64,000 nucleotides of DNA, taken from NCBI GenBank assembly GCA_944989445.1, contig CALYLW010001399.1, positions 79,215 through 143,214 on the forward strand, read 5' to 3'. The position numbers were made by a program, and so were the translations under genes. This DNA is from Ampullaceana balthica. Its lineage: Eukaryota; Mollusca; Gastropoda; Lymnaeidae. The notes under the pieces are model-generated. The model ran no database searches. It was not told where the DNA came from and was given only the letters and a program-made list of their open reading frames with translations. This document shows positions 1 through 11,550 of this stretch, one piece after another (positions within the stretch are counted from its first letter, which is position 1; each line of letters starts with the position of its first letter).

Positions 1-489
1 GTACATACCTTTATTGAGCAGGTACTTTTTTAAAGGATTATGGTACATATTCAATATGAATATTACACTCAAATAATGAAGTATCAATATTTATTTCTTT
101 TGTATTTTTTAATTGTTTTGTTTTTTAAATATATTGTGTTTCTTCTGGACAAGTTAGTGTTAGAAATGTAGAAGAGACTATGGGACAGATCACAGATCGT
201 TTTACACAGCCTGAAAACAACAAATACATTTTTTTTTAAAATTTCTTTTCATTAAATTGAATTGAAATTTTTTTTTAATAATCATAATTAAATTCTCACC
301 TTTTAAAATTTTCAAGAGTGGATGTGATACAGACATTTTGAGTATACGGTTATCTGGACTTAATTTGTGTACATCTTAACAACTCCTGTTTGAAAAAAAA
401 ATCTTTTATAAATTAAATTCTTTTGTCTTATGACTATGTTATGTAATGATTAAAATATTATCTTTTTTTAATAAAGAAAATAAAAATAT
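1..489. other. AT-rich non-coding flank
   Basis: AT-rich sequence with poly-T and poly-A runs. I see no coding sequence, tandem array or recognisable transposon end. Confidence 0.5.
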
Positions 490-745
490 GCCTTAAATTA
501 ATTGCCCATATTAAAAAGCCAGTAATCCTGCAGTTTCTACACTTATATTATTTCACAGCAAAATTTATTTTTCTCGTGAGAACTTACGTGTTTAATTTAT
601 TAAATGCATTATAATGTTGTATTTTAGCTATTACAGCGCTAATTTGTAAGTCTTATTAATTTCTAAGGCATTTTTTCGGCTCTATATGATACATAATCTG
701 GTCACGATACATCCATTTTGTTTATCTAGCCCCCTGCTTGCCTGA
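490..745 (+). repeat. Left arm of a large interrupted palindrome
   Basis: The reverse complement of this segment matches 950-1105 and then, after a 1.38 kb interruption, 2484-2562. Shared landmarks are TTACAGCGCTAATTTGTAAG (about 631-650) against CTTACAAATTAGCGCTGTAA on the right arm, the block CATCCATTTTGTTTATCTAG (711-730), and TGTGAAATAAT near 2520. Similarity is about 85% by eye. Part of the arm (about 595-670) recurs in direct orientation inside the hAT MITE at 40766-41038, so this is a dispersed repeat family, probably a foldback or MITE-type element. Confidence 0.7.
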
Positions 746-949
746 TATTTTTACCTGGAATCACCCATGCTAACATAAATTTACTGACTGAAGATGTTTT
801 TTTAAAAGAACTATTCATCTATTTTAATGTTCTTAGAAGATAAATAAATATTTTAAAGACAATTTCATTTTTTATTTCGTAACTAAATGTTTGATTCTTA
901 TTTTGTTTGTTTTTAAGTGAGAAAATTTCATTTGGCATCTTACTGTGAC

Positions 950-1105
950 AATCTGGCAAGTAGGGTGCTAGATAAACAAAATGGATGTATCCTACTCCGA
1001 TTATGTAGCTTCAAGGGCCGAAAAAAGCCTTAGAAATTAATAAGACTTACAAATTAGCGCTGTAATAGCTAAAATACAACATATAATAATGCATTTAATG
1101 GTAAA
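950..1105 (-). repeat. Proximal right arm of the interrupted palindrome
   Basis: Inverted copy of about 595-745, beginning at CTGGCAAGTAGGGTGCTAGA and ending at AATGCATTTAAT, where the match is lost because of an insertion. Homology to the left arm resumes at 2484. Confidence 0.7.
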
Positions 1106-1677
1106 ATATCGTCGTACGGATCAGGCCAAAATACGGTCTTTCCCAGCCACCATCTTTGTTGCTATGCAAGTGACAAAGATGGTGGGCGGAACGATAGTCC
1201 CAACCGAGGGAAAATGCTGAAATTGAAATGGGCCGGAAAATGGAAGACAATCACAAAAAATACGCTTTTAACACTAATTTTATAAATAATTCTCCAGCTT
1301 TATCCTTCCGAAATATCACTAGTAAGACACTTAAATTCAAGTTCCATTTAGCAAATCACTAATAAATTTCCAACGCGATGTTTGCGCTCAGGTGGCACAA
1401 CAAAAAAGAGCGAGCCTTCAAATTCGCAGGCTTATTGCATCACTCGCTATGTCCGCAGTTTCGTATTCGATGATTCGTATTTAATAATTATAAGGGGAGG
1501 TGTTCCCCCCCCCCTTAAACCCCCTCCCCCGGCTTTTTAACTTTTTCTAAGGGAGGGAGACAACCATGAAAATAATAGTAAGGGGAAAGTAACTGCAAAC
1601 TAGCAACAGTACCATCCTAGAAGCAACTGCGAGCTACGGCCCCCATCTTCGATCCGTTCAATGATAATTAGCCCACT
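1106..1677. other. Inserted non-coding segment with a short hairpin
   Basis: Part of the 1.38 kb block that interrupts the palindrome, upstream of the LINE fragment. It carries a perfect 13-bp inverted repeat, CCACCATCTTTGT (1147-1159) and ACAAAGATGGTGG (1173-1185), with a 13-bp loop, and C-rich tracts near 1507-1535. No protein is recognised. It may be 5' sequence carried with the LINE or a separate insertion. Confidence 0.4.
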
Positions 1678-2487
1678 TAATAATTAAAACAACAACAGAT
1701 GCAGGAGAAAACAAACATTGTCACAGCCACTTCTGCTAGCATGGGTCTCAACATTCACAAAGGGAAGAGTAAAATCCTCAAGGTTAATGCCACCAGTACA
1801 TCACCCATTATGCTTGAAGGAGAAGCCCTTGAGGAGGTGGACAGTTTTGTTTACCTTGGCAGCATGGTTGATAAACAAGGTGGTACATATGCGGACGTCA
1901 AAATAAGGATCGGAAAAGCAAGAGCAGCCTTCCAGCAACTCAAGAATGTTTGGGTCTCTAACAACTTAGGCAGCAAGTTAAAATTAAGGATTTTTAACGC
2001 TATGGTAAAACCTGTGCTGCTATATGGAGCCGAGACATGGAGAACAACGGCCGTAAACCTGACCAGAATCCAGTCCTTCATCAACAACTGTCTAAGAAGG
2101 ATTCTCAGAATTCACTGGCCAGACAAAATCAGCAGCGGACAAAACAGAAGCCCATTGAGCCCATTGAGGAAGAGATTCTCCAGAAGCGGTGGAGGTGGAT
2201 TGGTCATACACTAAGAAAACCTGCTTCTAACACAACAAAGCAAGCCCTGAAATGGAACCCACAGGGTAAGCGTACAAGAGGCCATCCAAGAAACACTTGG
2301 CGCCGAGAATTGGAGGCAGACATCAAGAGAATTGGCCATGAATGGAATATCCTGGAGAAGCTGGCCCAAGATAGAGATGCCTGGAGGTCTCTCGTAGGTG
2401 GCCTATGCCCTTGGAGGAATCGCAGACGCCGACGATGATCGGTGGATGCCCATCATGGACGAGAAGGCTCAACAATAATAATTAAAA
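1678..2487 (+). mobile_element. 5'-truncated LINE insertion with 12-bp TSD
   Basis: A reverse-transcriptase C-terminal fragment bounded by the direct repeat TAATAATTAAAA at 1678-1689 and 2476-2487. It lacks the endonuclease and most of the RT, as expected for 5' truncation during target-primed reverse transcription. The 3' end follows the stop codon closely and runs into a short AAT-rich tail, so the exact TSD edge is ambiguous by a few bases. Confidence 0.75.
1699..2438 (+). pseudogene. LINE reverse transcriptase C-terminal fragment, frameshifted
   Basis: The first frame (1699-2214) contains the thumb-side motif VDSFVYLGSMVDKQGGTYAD and the conserved block KPVLLYGAETWRTT, followed by FINNCLRRILRIHWPD. 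These are typical of the C-terminal part of non-LTR retrotransposon RTs often annotated as endonuclease-reverse transcriptase or craniofacial development protein 2-like. After about 2110 the homology continues in a second frame (2037-2438) with RWRWIGHTLRKP, NPQGKRTRGHPRNTWRRELE and a Trp/Arg-rich end. One frameshift therefore breaks the reading frame. The catalytic YxDD region is absent. A dead fragment; clade not assigned with certainty. Confidence 0.85.
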
Positions 2488-2562
2488 ACGCAAGTTCTCT
2501 CAAGAAAATTAAATTTCGCTGTGAAATAATGTACGTGTAGAAGCTACAGGATTACCTAAAAT
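2484..2562 (-). repeat. Distal right arm of the interrupted palindrome
   Basis: Aligns to the reverse complement of about 520-600, with shared words such as AAGTTCTC and GCTGTGAAATAAT and the block GTGTAGAAGCTACAGGATTA. It restores continuity of the right arm after the LINE-containing insertion. Confidence 0.7.
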
Positions 2563-3270
2563 GCCTATTATAGTTATAGCAATAGCCTTAGAAAGTATTG
2601 GCGTATTAGTCCTACTATTGGTGTTCAACCCTTACACCTATTTCAGATAATTTTAACTTATAAAGTAACTGATCAGTGAATGTCAGTGATTTATTGAGTG
2701 AATTGAGTGTAACTTTTTAAATTTAAAGATTTCAATTTCATATTTGTCATATTTTATAGTCTATAATCGGAATAGAATAGCCTGAAGTTAGTTACTAAGT
2801 TATTTAAATAATTATAACACCGAGGTAATTGTTTAAATGTGTTTATTACGTTGGAAACACTGGAGGAACCGCAAATTGGTATCACAAAAAAATAGGCAAC
2901 AGCTGCAGGACCATTAATTATTTACATTTCAGTAAGCTGGGTCACACCTTTTACCGAGATCTCAAATAAAACCAAGATCAAAATAATTTAGTTACATCAC
3001 TCTACTGGTTCATAATAATGTTTATCAAAAATGGTTAATAAAACCTGAATTATTTTTTTTATCAGAACCCCACCCTATAAGAAAGAATATATATATCAAT
3101 TTTTGGAGCAGAAAATCAACTCAGTACACTACTGTACAGTCATAACTTTGTATCTACATCAACATCAAAAGTTGTAATTGTCTATAAAAATAATGTTCCC
3201 TCGACATTGACTTTGACAGTGACAATGTAATTATAATTGGTTAAGGAAGGCGTGAACTCCTCATTAACTA
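2563..3270. other. No recognised feature
   Basis: AT-rich single-copy-looking sequence. I see no transposon terminus, tandem array or coding homology. Confidence 0.4.
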
Positions 3271-3278
3271 AAGTTAAT

Positions 3279-3440
3279 CAGAGGCGTAACAACGACTTGA
3301 CATCGGGGCAGTTGCCAAGGGCGCCGAGGGCTAATCCTTCAATAATCAATTTATATATGTGTGATTTAGTATTTTCCTTATTTGTCAAAGGCGCAAAAAA
3401 CGAATTAGCCAAGGGCGCGGAAAACACAGCTACGCTTCTG
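3279..3440. mobile_element. 162-bp zf-MYM-hAT-type MITE with perfect TSD
   Basis: Begins CAGAGGCGTAAC and ends GCTACGCTTCTG, giving imperfect terminal inverted repeats (TIRs) of the CAGnGGCGTAGC type seen at the 32.1 and 57.9 kb hAT elements. Flanked by the exact 8-bp duplication AAGTTAAT at 3271-3278 and 3441-3448. The subterminal AAGGGCGC words also match that family. Non-coding; the frame across it is fortuitous. Confidence 0.85.
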
Positions 3441-4068
3441 AAGTTAATTGACACAAACAAGCATTCAAACAATTATTTTTTTTAAAGAATAGTTATAGCA
3501 ATTAATTCTAACTTTTTAAAATATAATCTTTTTAATTTCACTAAAAGGCGCTTTGTGGAAAAGTTGTGACTGTGAGAAGTTGGTAAGAAGTGATCAATCG
3601 GTAAGAAGTGATCAATCGGTATTAATCGATAGTTTTTTAATTAGGCAAACCATTGTACTTTGCTGTTTATAACCACTGATATAGAGTGTAGACATTGGAG
3701 GCGATCGTTATTTAAGTTAATATTGGTAAGTAAACGTGTATAATTATTTAAGTTCTTCTTCCAGATCCTAATACTCTCCCTCAATGACATATCGTCTTCA
3801 AAAAGATTACAAAGCAAATCCCCCACATACATAGAGGTCAGGGGCCTTAATATTGATATCGTTGGCCATCTAGTTGAAAAATAAAGAAATTATATAATAA
3901 TTGTGTAATAATGGTAACATTGTTTTAGGTGAAGATATCCAAATGAGAGGCATTTTGTTCCTTATACTTCTGAAACGAATAGTGGGTGTTGTTTCTTTGT
4001 TTGTTGATATGTTGTTGTTTTTTTTTGTTTTTTGTTGTTGTTGTTGTTTTTTTATAGTTATCTTAAGA
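3441..4068. other. Mostly featureless; short direct duplication
   Basis: Contains a two-copy direct repeat of GGTAAGAAGTGATCAATC at about 3580-3618 and a (TTG)/(T) rich tract at 4005-4055. Nothing else is recognised. Confidence 0.4.
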
Positions 4069-4205
4069 GGCCGTCCATAAAGTACGTCACGCTCCAGAGG
4101 GGGTGAGAGGGTGTAAGAAGGGGGGTCCAGCCATGTGTGACGTCACGGTGTTTTATATTAAATTTTAATTATTTTTTTAATAAAAAAACAAATTTGTTAT
4201 TAGTG
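4069..4205. mobile_element. Partial Harbinger-like MITE (subfamily 1), left half
   Basis: Starts with GGCCGTCCATAAAGTACGTC and follows the complete copies at 21740 and 38373 through GTGACGTCAC and the AT-rich centre. The right half is missing, ending next to the hAT MITE at 4214. Confidence 0.75.
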
Positions 4206-4213
4206 ATCCACTC

Positions 4214-4391
4214 CAGGGCCGGTCTAAGGGATTTTGGAGGCCCTAGGCGAAGTGAATTTGGTGGCCCTAAATGTAATAGAAAAATAAATAATAAATATGG
4301 AAAGATTCTTGTGCGAGGCCCCCACTAATGATGAGACTAATCGGAGGCCCTAAACGGCTGCCTAGTTTGCCTATGCCTAAAGCCGACCCTG
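4214..4391. mobile_element. hAT MITE with GGCCC-rich ends
   Basis: Begins CAGGGCCGGTCTAAGG and ends GCCTAAAGCCGACCCTG, an inverted pair. Interior words such as GAGGCCCTAGG are typical of small hAT derivatives. The flanking duplication is imperfect and shifted (TCCACTC against TCCAGTC), so the exact boundary is uncertain by a base. Confidence 0.65.
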
Positions 4392-5204
4392 TCCAGTCAA
4401 TAGTTACTTTTGATAATCACAGAGACACGCAATTTTATTTAAGCTGCACTGATTGTCTTTGATGAAGTTGATGAACTTTACAAATTGTGCACATTATATT
4501 ACCATAGAGGCATGCCAGTTTGTTTCAGCATAGATCACCAAGCTCCATGCCCAGTGCTTTGATAAAAGTGTGCCTTGCACCGAAGAGTTGGTGACTTTAG
4601 TTCCATCCTAATCCTACAAGTTCGTTTAATGTTTATGTTTTCATTAATTTCATCCGTCTGTACTCTGTTGTTGTTGTTTTTTAATGGTTATATGATGGTT
4701 TCCATGATGTATCATTTTCTGGGAACTAAAATAATAATATTCTTGAAAAAGTTAAGGATTATTATCGTATCCTAATAAATGTTGTGCTTTCAAATAATAT
4801 AATTATAAAAAAATATAATAATAACAAAATAAAGTATTGTACACTTCTCTTGAAGAAATCATTCTGAATAAATAATTAAACGTAACGTTGGTCCATGAAG
4901 AACTACTTATACGAGATTATTTAGACTATTAATACTTTTAATTAATGAATGTTTCGGCGGAATATCACAATGTTGGATATTTATGCTACATTTCTCGCTA
5001 CAATCGCCAATTGATTTAGAGGATTCGGCCAAATAAACACTATCATAATAAATAAAATCTGGAAATAATTATGATGATTTAAAATATCAGAATGGTGGAC
5101 ATGAGATTACCATTCACGATATATATATATTCTATAGTAAATTATTGTCTCCCTGATTATGTGAGTAACAAGTCAATTTTGTCTTGTCTTGTAATATATC
5201 CATA
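4392..5204. other. No recognised feature
   Basis: AT-rich, no tandem structure, no recognised transposon end or coding homology. Confidence 0.4.
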
Positions 5205-5365
5205 CAGACGCGCCTTAAATGGAGAAGATTGCCGGTTCACAGGTCACAGCTATGAGGGTTCCACGCATTACCCAGCCGCCTTTGTTTGCCTTCGAAGCTG
5301 GGTGGACTCAGGGACACCCTTGGCCCCGGGATGAAATCTCTGCCGATTCGAGCCCCTTTAATTTT
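5205..5365 (-). repeat. tRNA-headed SINE copy, 5' head decayed
   Basis: Same family as 47117-47320. Read on the minus strand it has the central block CCCGGGGCC, then GTCCCTGAGTCCACCCAGCT, GGCGGCTGGGTAATGCGTGG and the tail CGCGTCTG. The tRNA-like head survives only as a CGAATC remnant of a B box near 5347. Confidence 0.7.
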
Positions 5366-5983
5366 AACTATGTTGATTTTGTTTCTACGTTCAAACTTAT
5401 GATACATTAGAAATCGAAAGATAGCATAAAATAGTGGGGGGTGGGGGGTGGGGTTTAGTGTAAGCCGATAGCTACGAAAATCATCGAATTTCATTGGCAA
5501 TGTATCCCTTAATATAGGGATCGAAGTAAAGTGGCATGCCACTTAGATGTATAGCGCATTATTTATTTCCGATCCACTGGTTGTAACAATACTAAGAGAC
5601 GCATATAGATTAATTTTAATATATTAATTTTACAGTTTCTGTAAGAATAAATAAATGCAATATTTGAATTTGAATTTAATTTTTTTAAACCTAAGTTTAA
5701 GTTACTAAAAAGATTTTTTTTAGTAACACAAGTTAATAATAATATGTCTCACAGCATTGTAAATTAAATTTCAAAACAGTATAAAAGAAATTAACACTTC
5801 TTATCTTATCACCTAAATTTTATCAAGAACAACGCAATTGATGAAATATATTTGTACCGGTGCTTTGTGGTGCAGCGATTACGGGCAAATAAATTGTAAT
5901 GCACATCAGATGTTGACAATAAAAATGTATTTTTAAGATATAGTGTTTTTTCTCACTGACAATATATAAATTAGATAAATTAA
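5366..5983. other. No recognised feature
   Basis: AT-rich sequence with a short G-rich run at 5434-5455. No coding or transposon end is recognised. Confidence 0.4.
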
Positions 5984-6170
5984 ATTCACCAGAGACTAGA
6001 GCAATCAAGACGCAGTCTATATATATGAAGTAGTGTGCACACCTGCATTGCGCCACACTAAGCGCACCACACTGAGACGCACTATATAGAAGGAAAGAAA
6101 GTAATGCTTCAAAACAACTACCATAAAGCTCACTGCGGGAAGTTTGTGCCCGTCCGTTCCCCCCTTTAAT
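5984..6170 (+). repeat. Dispersed repeat, copy 1 (Helitron-5'-like family)
   Basis: Closely resembles 43925-44105. Shared blocks are GTAGTGTGCACACCTGCA, ATATAGAAGGAAAG and AAGTAATGCTTCAAAACAAC, then ACCATAA and GGGAAGTTTGTG. The other copy begins with TCTATATATATAATA, a typical Helitron 5' start, so this may be an internal piece of such an element. Confidence 0.6.
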
Positions 6171-6757
6171 GCACTATATATAATGAGCGATTCTGCGGCG
6201 TATGCTACACCGTGGGTCGGATCGATTAAATTATTTTTAACGATTAATCGACCCATCACTTACAAATTATTGGAATTATAAAAAGGAAAAAAAATAATTT
6301 AAAAAAGAGGGCGATAAATAATAACAAATTTCCCGACGATTATAAAAACATTTTGGTTTTAAACTATTGACTGACGGGAATGTTCAAAATGTTGATAAAG
6401 TTTGCCTTCCATGGTTCTAACACTTCGTCTACTTATCAAACCAAATGAAAAGCGTAATAAGCGTTTTCTGTCTGATTCACAGACAGAAAACGACGACAGC
6501 TCTTCTGCTGAATTACTGCGTTACCAAATGGAGATGAAAATTCCTGAAAACATTAACCCTCTACATTGGTGGAAACTTAATGAACACCGATGTCCGATAA
6601 TGTCATTCCTTGCGAAGACCGTTTTGTGCATACCATTTACCATGTGAATAATAATTCCAAATAATGTCAAATAATATAAACACTTTTTTTTGCGTAATTG
6701 GTTAAAAGATGACATACAAAGGAGGCATGTGACATGTCTTATGTCTTATCTAACAGA
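6171..6757. other. No recognised feature
   Basis: Non-coding. A short 81-codon frame at 6402-6647 has no recognisable motif and I do not call it a gene. Confidence 0.4.
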
Positions 6758-6955
6758 CGCTCCTTCAATACAGAAGATTAATGCGTCCACAGACCATGCC
6801 GGTCTGTTTGTTGGCAAGTGATGCAGCGTTCACAAGCCACGGCTATAGGGTTCCACGCATTACCCAGCATCCTTTATTTCTAGTGTTAGTGTTAGGTACC
6901 CATTCGGAGCTGGGTGGACTCAGGGACGCCCTAGACACCGTGCCTCTTCCAGTGT
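6758..6955 (-). repeat. SINE copy
   Basis: Same family as 5205-5365 and 47117-47320: CAGACGCTCCTTC, AGAAGATTAATGCGTCCAC, TTCCACGCATTACCCAGC and GGAGCTGGGTGGACTCAGGG appear in that order on the plus strand. An extra ~25 bp lies after the ACAGACCA block, and the tRNA-like head is absent. The region towards 6950 diverges. Confidence 0.75.
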
Positions 6956-7757
6956 TATTTAGATTTTCAATAAGAACTTTTAATAAAATTTTATACTTAT
7001 GACGTCATAAATATTAATTTTTGGCTTTAATGGAAATTAACGATTAATTTATGGTTAATTTTTCAAAAGTTAACGATTAAATTTAAATTAATCGTTAATA
7101 CTGTTAACAGCCCTAATATTTTCAAGTGAGGCTAGCACGAATTCGTTTCGCCTATCAAGCTTCGGTTTAATTTATGTTCCCATCATCTAATTGTGAAGAA
7201 GAGTCAGAACTTGTTTGACGATCAGCATTCACGTGTCTTCTCTTTTTAAACATATCTATTGATCCTTTCTTCTCCATATCTAAAATAATTATTTGCTATT
7301 ATTTTTCCTCTGCTTTTTGAGTAGTTTGAAGTGAACTAATCACCAAAATTTTGGGAATCTCTTTCATCCCCCATTATCAGTGATTATGACTACGCATTGA
7401 AATAAACGCAGACTAATTTTCATTACGACTTTAAATAAATCAATTCATGCTGTTTACAGAATTTACAGATTCATAATTTATATTGATTTCATTGAAATCA
7501 ATATAAATTATTACTCTGTTCATTTAAATATTGTTTGTTGTTTTTAGTCGACTAATTTGTTTATTCACATCAGCAGACGTCAAACCCCGAATGCTGGTGG
7601 AAGAAATCTTAAAGATCTATTTTTAATGTATGGACCAGTTCAAAACTCGAATCTATTTCAAATTAACGCCAAAAACAACATGAATTATTAACTATTGAAA
7701 TTAATATATTTTTAAAATTCTGTTATGTGCTTATTTTTGAAAAATTTACATATTTTT
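6956..7757. other. Non-coding with a 39-bp near-perfect palindrome
   Basis: No gene recognised. Positions 7473-7491 and 7493-7511 are exact reverse complements (19-bp arms, one-base centre), an AT-rich cruciform-forming sequence around TATTGATTTCA / TGAAATCAATA. Confidence 0.6.
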
Positions 7758-10745
7758 AAATCCTTTATATTAACTCGTGGTGTCTGCGGCGGACCTTGCT
7801 TGCTTGCTTGCTTGCTTGCTTGTCGCCAAAACTTTTGATCGATTTTTAACCCACTTGCTCGCAAGATAGCGAGCTGAAATTTTGCAGGCAGTTTCGTACC
7901 GATGATAAAAACAATGTATCAAAATTTCAGATCGATCGCATGTACCGTAATTAAATTATTGATTTTTTAGATTATTTTTTTTATTCCTATGTATCATGCT
8001 ATTTTTTGAGATAGAGCGTCGCGGTGCGTATTATATTGAACAACCTTTCTGTCGCGCAATAAGGTGCGTATTTTACTGACAGCTCTTTTTATAAACATAT
8101 TCCTGATCGGTGCGTATTATATTAAACATGTTTTACGACACAACTTCAATTTTGTATTTCTGGATGGTCTGGCGCTGCGTATTATAATGAACATTCTTTT
8201 AGTTACTTCTCGTACATAAAGGATTTATAGTCAAAAACTTGGTTTTTTACGGGTTTTTCTTATTAAATCCTTTATATTAACTCGTGGTGTCTGCGGCCGA
8301 CCGACCGACCTTGTCGCCAAAACTTTTGATCGATTTTTAACCCACTTGCTCGCAAGATAGCGAGCTGAAAATTTTGCAGGCAGTTTCGTACCGATGATAA
8401 AAACAATGTATCAAAATTTCAGATCGATCGCATGTACCGTAATTAAATTATTGATTTTTTAGATTATTTTATTTATTCCTATGTATCATGCTATTTTTTG
8501 AGATAGAGCGTCGCGGTGCGTATTATACTGAACAACCTTTCTGTCGCGCAATAAGGTGCGTATTTTATTGACATCTCTTTTTATAAACATATTCCTGATC
8601 GGTGCGCATTATATTAAACATGTTTTACGACACAACTGCAATTTTGTATTTCTGGATGGTCTGGCGCTGCGTATTATAATGAACATTCTTTTAATTACTT
8701 CTCGTACATAAAGGATTTATAGTCAAAAACTTGGTTTTTTACGGGTTGTTTTTATTAAATCCTTTATATTAACTCGTGGTGTCTGCGGCCGACCTTGCTT
8801 GCTTGCTTGCTTGTCGCCAAAACTTTTGATCGATTTTTAACCCACTTGCTCGCAAGATAGCGAGCTGAAATTTTGCAGGCAGTTTCGTACCGATGATAAA
8901 AACAATGTATCAAAATTTCAGATCGATCGCATGTACCGTAATTAAATTATTGATTTTTTAGATTATTTTATTTATTCCTATGTATCATGCTATTTTTTGA
9001 GATAGAGCGTCGCGGTGCGTATTATATTGAACAACCTTTCTGTCGCGCAATAAGGTGCGTATTTTACTGACAACACTTTTTATAAACCTATTCCTGATCG
9101 GTGCGCATTATATTAAACACGTTTTACGACACAACTGCAATTTTGTATTTTTGGATGGTCTTGCGCTGCGTGTTATAATGAACATTCTTTTAGTTACGTC
9201 TCATACATAAAGGATTTATAGTCAAAAACTTGGTTTTTTACGGGTTGTTTTTTTATTAAATCCTTTATATTAACTCGTGGTGTCTGCTTGCGCCCTTGAT
9301 TGCTTGCTTGCTTGTCGCCAAAACTTTGATCGATTTTTAACCCACTTGCTCGTAAGCTAGCGAGCTGAAATTTTGCAGGCAGTTTTGTACCGATGATAAA
9401 AACAATGTATCAAAATTTCAGATCGATCGCATGTACCGTAATTAAATTATTGATTTTTTAGATTATTTTATTTATTCCTATGTATCATGCTATTTTTTGA
9501 GATAGACCGTCGCGGTGCGTATTATATTGAACAACCTTTCTGTCGCGCAATAAGGTGCTTATTTTATTGACAACTCTTTTTATAAACATATTCCTGATCG
9601 GTGCGCATTATATTAAACATGTTTTACGACACAACTGCAATTTTGTATTTTTGGATGGTCTTTGCGCTGCGTATTATAATGAACATTCTTTTAGTTACTT
9701 CTCGTACATAAAGGATTTATAGTCAAAAACTTGGTTTTTTACGTTTTTTTATTATTAAATTTTAAATCCTTTATATTAACTCGTGGTGTCTGGTTGCACC
9801 CTTGCTTATCGCCAAAACTTTTGATCAATTGTTAACCCACTTCCGCGTAAGCTAGCGAGCTGAAATTTTGCAGGCAGTTTTGTACCAATGATAAAAACAA
9901 TGTATAAAAATTTCAGAACAATCGCATGTAACGTAATTAAATTATTGATTTTTTAGATTATTTTATTTATTGCTATGTATCATGCTATTTTTTGAGATAG
10001 AGCGTCGCGGTGCGTATTATATTGAACTACCTTTCTGTCGCGCAATAAGGTGCGTATATTATTGACAACTCTTTTTATAAACATATTCCTGATCGGTGCG
10101 CATTATATTAACCATGTTTTACGACACAACTGCAATTTTGTATTTCTGGATGGTCTGGCGCTGCGTATTATAATGAACATTCTTTTAGTTACGTCTCGTA
10201 CATAAAAGGATTTATAGTGAAAAACTTGTTTTTTTACGGGTTTTTAAAAAATCCTTTATATTAACTCGTGGTGTCTGGTTGAACCCTTGATTGATTGCTT
10301 GCTTGTCGCCAAAACTTTTGATCAATTTTTAATCCACTTCCGCGTAAGCTAGCGAGCTGAAATTTTGCAGGCAGTTTCGTATCGATGATAAAAACTATGT
10401 TTCAAAATTTCAGATCAATCGCATGTACCATAATTAAATTATTGATTTTTTAGATTATTTTATTTATTCCTATGTATCATGCTATTTTTTGAGATAGAGC
10501 GTCGCGGTGCGTATTATATTGAACAACCTTTCTGTCGCGCAATAAGTTGCGTATTTTATTGACAACTCTTTTCATAAACATATTCCTGATCGGTGCGCAT
10601 TATATTAACCATGTTTTACGACACAACTGCAATTTTGTATTTTTGGATGGTCTTGCGCTACGTATTATAATGAACATTCTTTTAGTTACTTCTCGTACAT
10701 AAAAGATTTATAGTCAAAAACTTGGTTTTTTACGGTTTTTTTTAA
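7758..10745 (+). repeat. Six-copy tandem satellite, unit about 485-507 bp
   Basis: Units start with AAATCCTTTATATTAACTCG at about 7758, 8265, 8757, 9258, 9764 and 10249, giving periods of 507, 492, 501, 506 and 485 bp. Each unit has an internal CTTG and/or CGAC tetranucleotide run of variable length, the block GAGCTGAAATTTTGCAGGCA, the word TCAGATCGATCGCATGTACC (mutated in copies 5 and 6), and four spaced versions of GGTGCGTATTATATTGAAC. Each ends CATAAAGGATTTATAGTC, so the edges form a TAAATCCTTTAT / ATAAAGGATTTA inverted pair. Copies 5 and 6 are the most diverged. Non-coding. Confidence 0.92.
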
Positions 10746-10824
10746 TTAGGGTTGATCAAATAATATTAATGGCTGCAAATGGAAGATTGTAATTATATTT
10801 TTCTTTTCTTTCTTCATAATTCCT

Positions 10825-10890
10825 GCGGACCGGCAGCTGATGGTCTGCGGACCGGTGTCGGTCCACGGACCACCACTTTGAGTAGCACTG
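10825..10890. mobile_element. 3' fragment of a hAT MITE
   Basis: GCGGACCGGCAGCTGATGG and CACCACTTTGAGTAGCACTG match the right end of the complete element at 27225-27411. The left end is missing. Confidence 0.75.
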
Positions 10891-11550
10891 AAGTAGATAA
10901 CAAGGAGAGAAAAGTAACGTGTAAGGATGCCCTTAAAAAGAACGTACGTCTCTGCAAAAAGCTTTCGCTAAGGAACACACAAAAGGGGAAATAATATAAA
11001 AATTAGACTTGGCAGCAATGTAGTTTCAAGGAATAATTCTAGACTAGAGGAATGCACTAGATTAGGTCTCCAGTAGGTAAAAGAGTTGATATAACCGATG
11101 GGAAGAAATTTATATCGTATGGATGTAGCAAGGAAGAGAGAAACTCTTAAAATGTCTCCTCAGCGAGTGAATGACAACAATACATTCACGCCAAGTGGTG
11201 TTCATGTCTAAATACATTCGTTTGTTATGTCTTGAGTAGTCTTGACCTCTTATTAAACATTCTTTGTCTTGACCATATACCTTACAATTTATAGTATATA
11301 ATTATAGATTGTTAATTTTAAATAAATATATATAAATGATGCATTTTATTTTGTTTTAATAAATTGTGTAGGTAGTGAGATTTTAGTAAGGATCGTTCTA
11401 GAAACGCTAGCAAATGGACGTTCTTAATTCTGAAGTCCCCATTTCCCACATAGATCTACTTGTTGTCTGCATTTGCACGCTTGTGATCGACCTTCTCCCC
11501 AGAGGTTGAGTAGTTTCCCTTGGGTCAGTTCATGGCAAGGTTTTTCTCTG
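10891..11550. other. No recognised feature
   Basis: AT-rich, no recognisable gene, tandem array or transposon end. Confidence 0.4.

Noticed and set aside
3237..3485. 82-codon open frame
   Set aside because: Runs across a 162-bp hAT MITE with a clear TSD; the frame is accidental.
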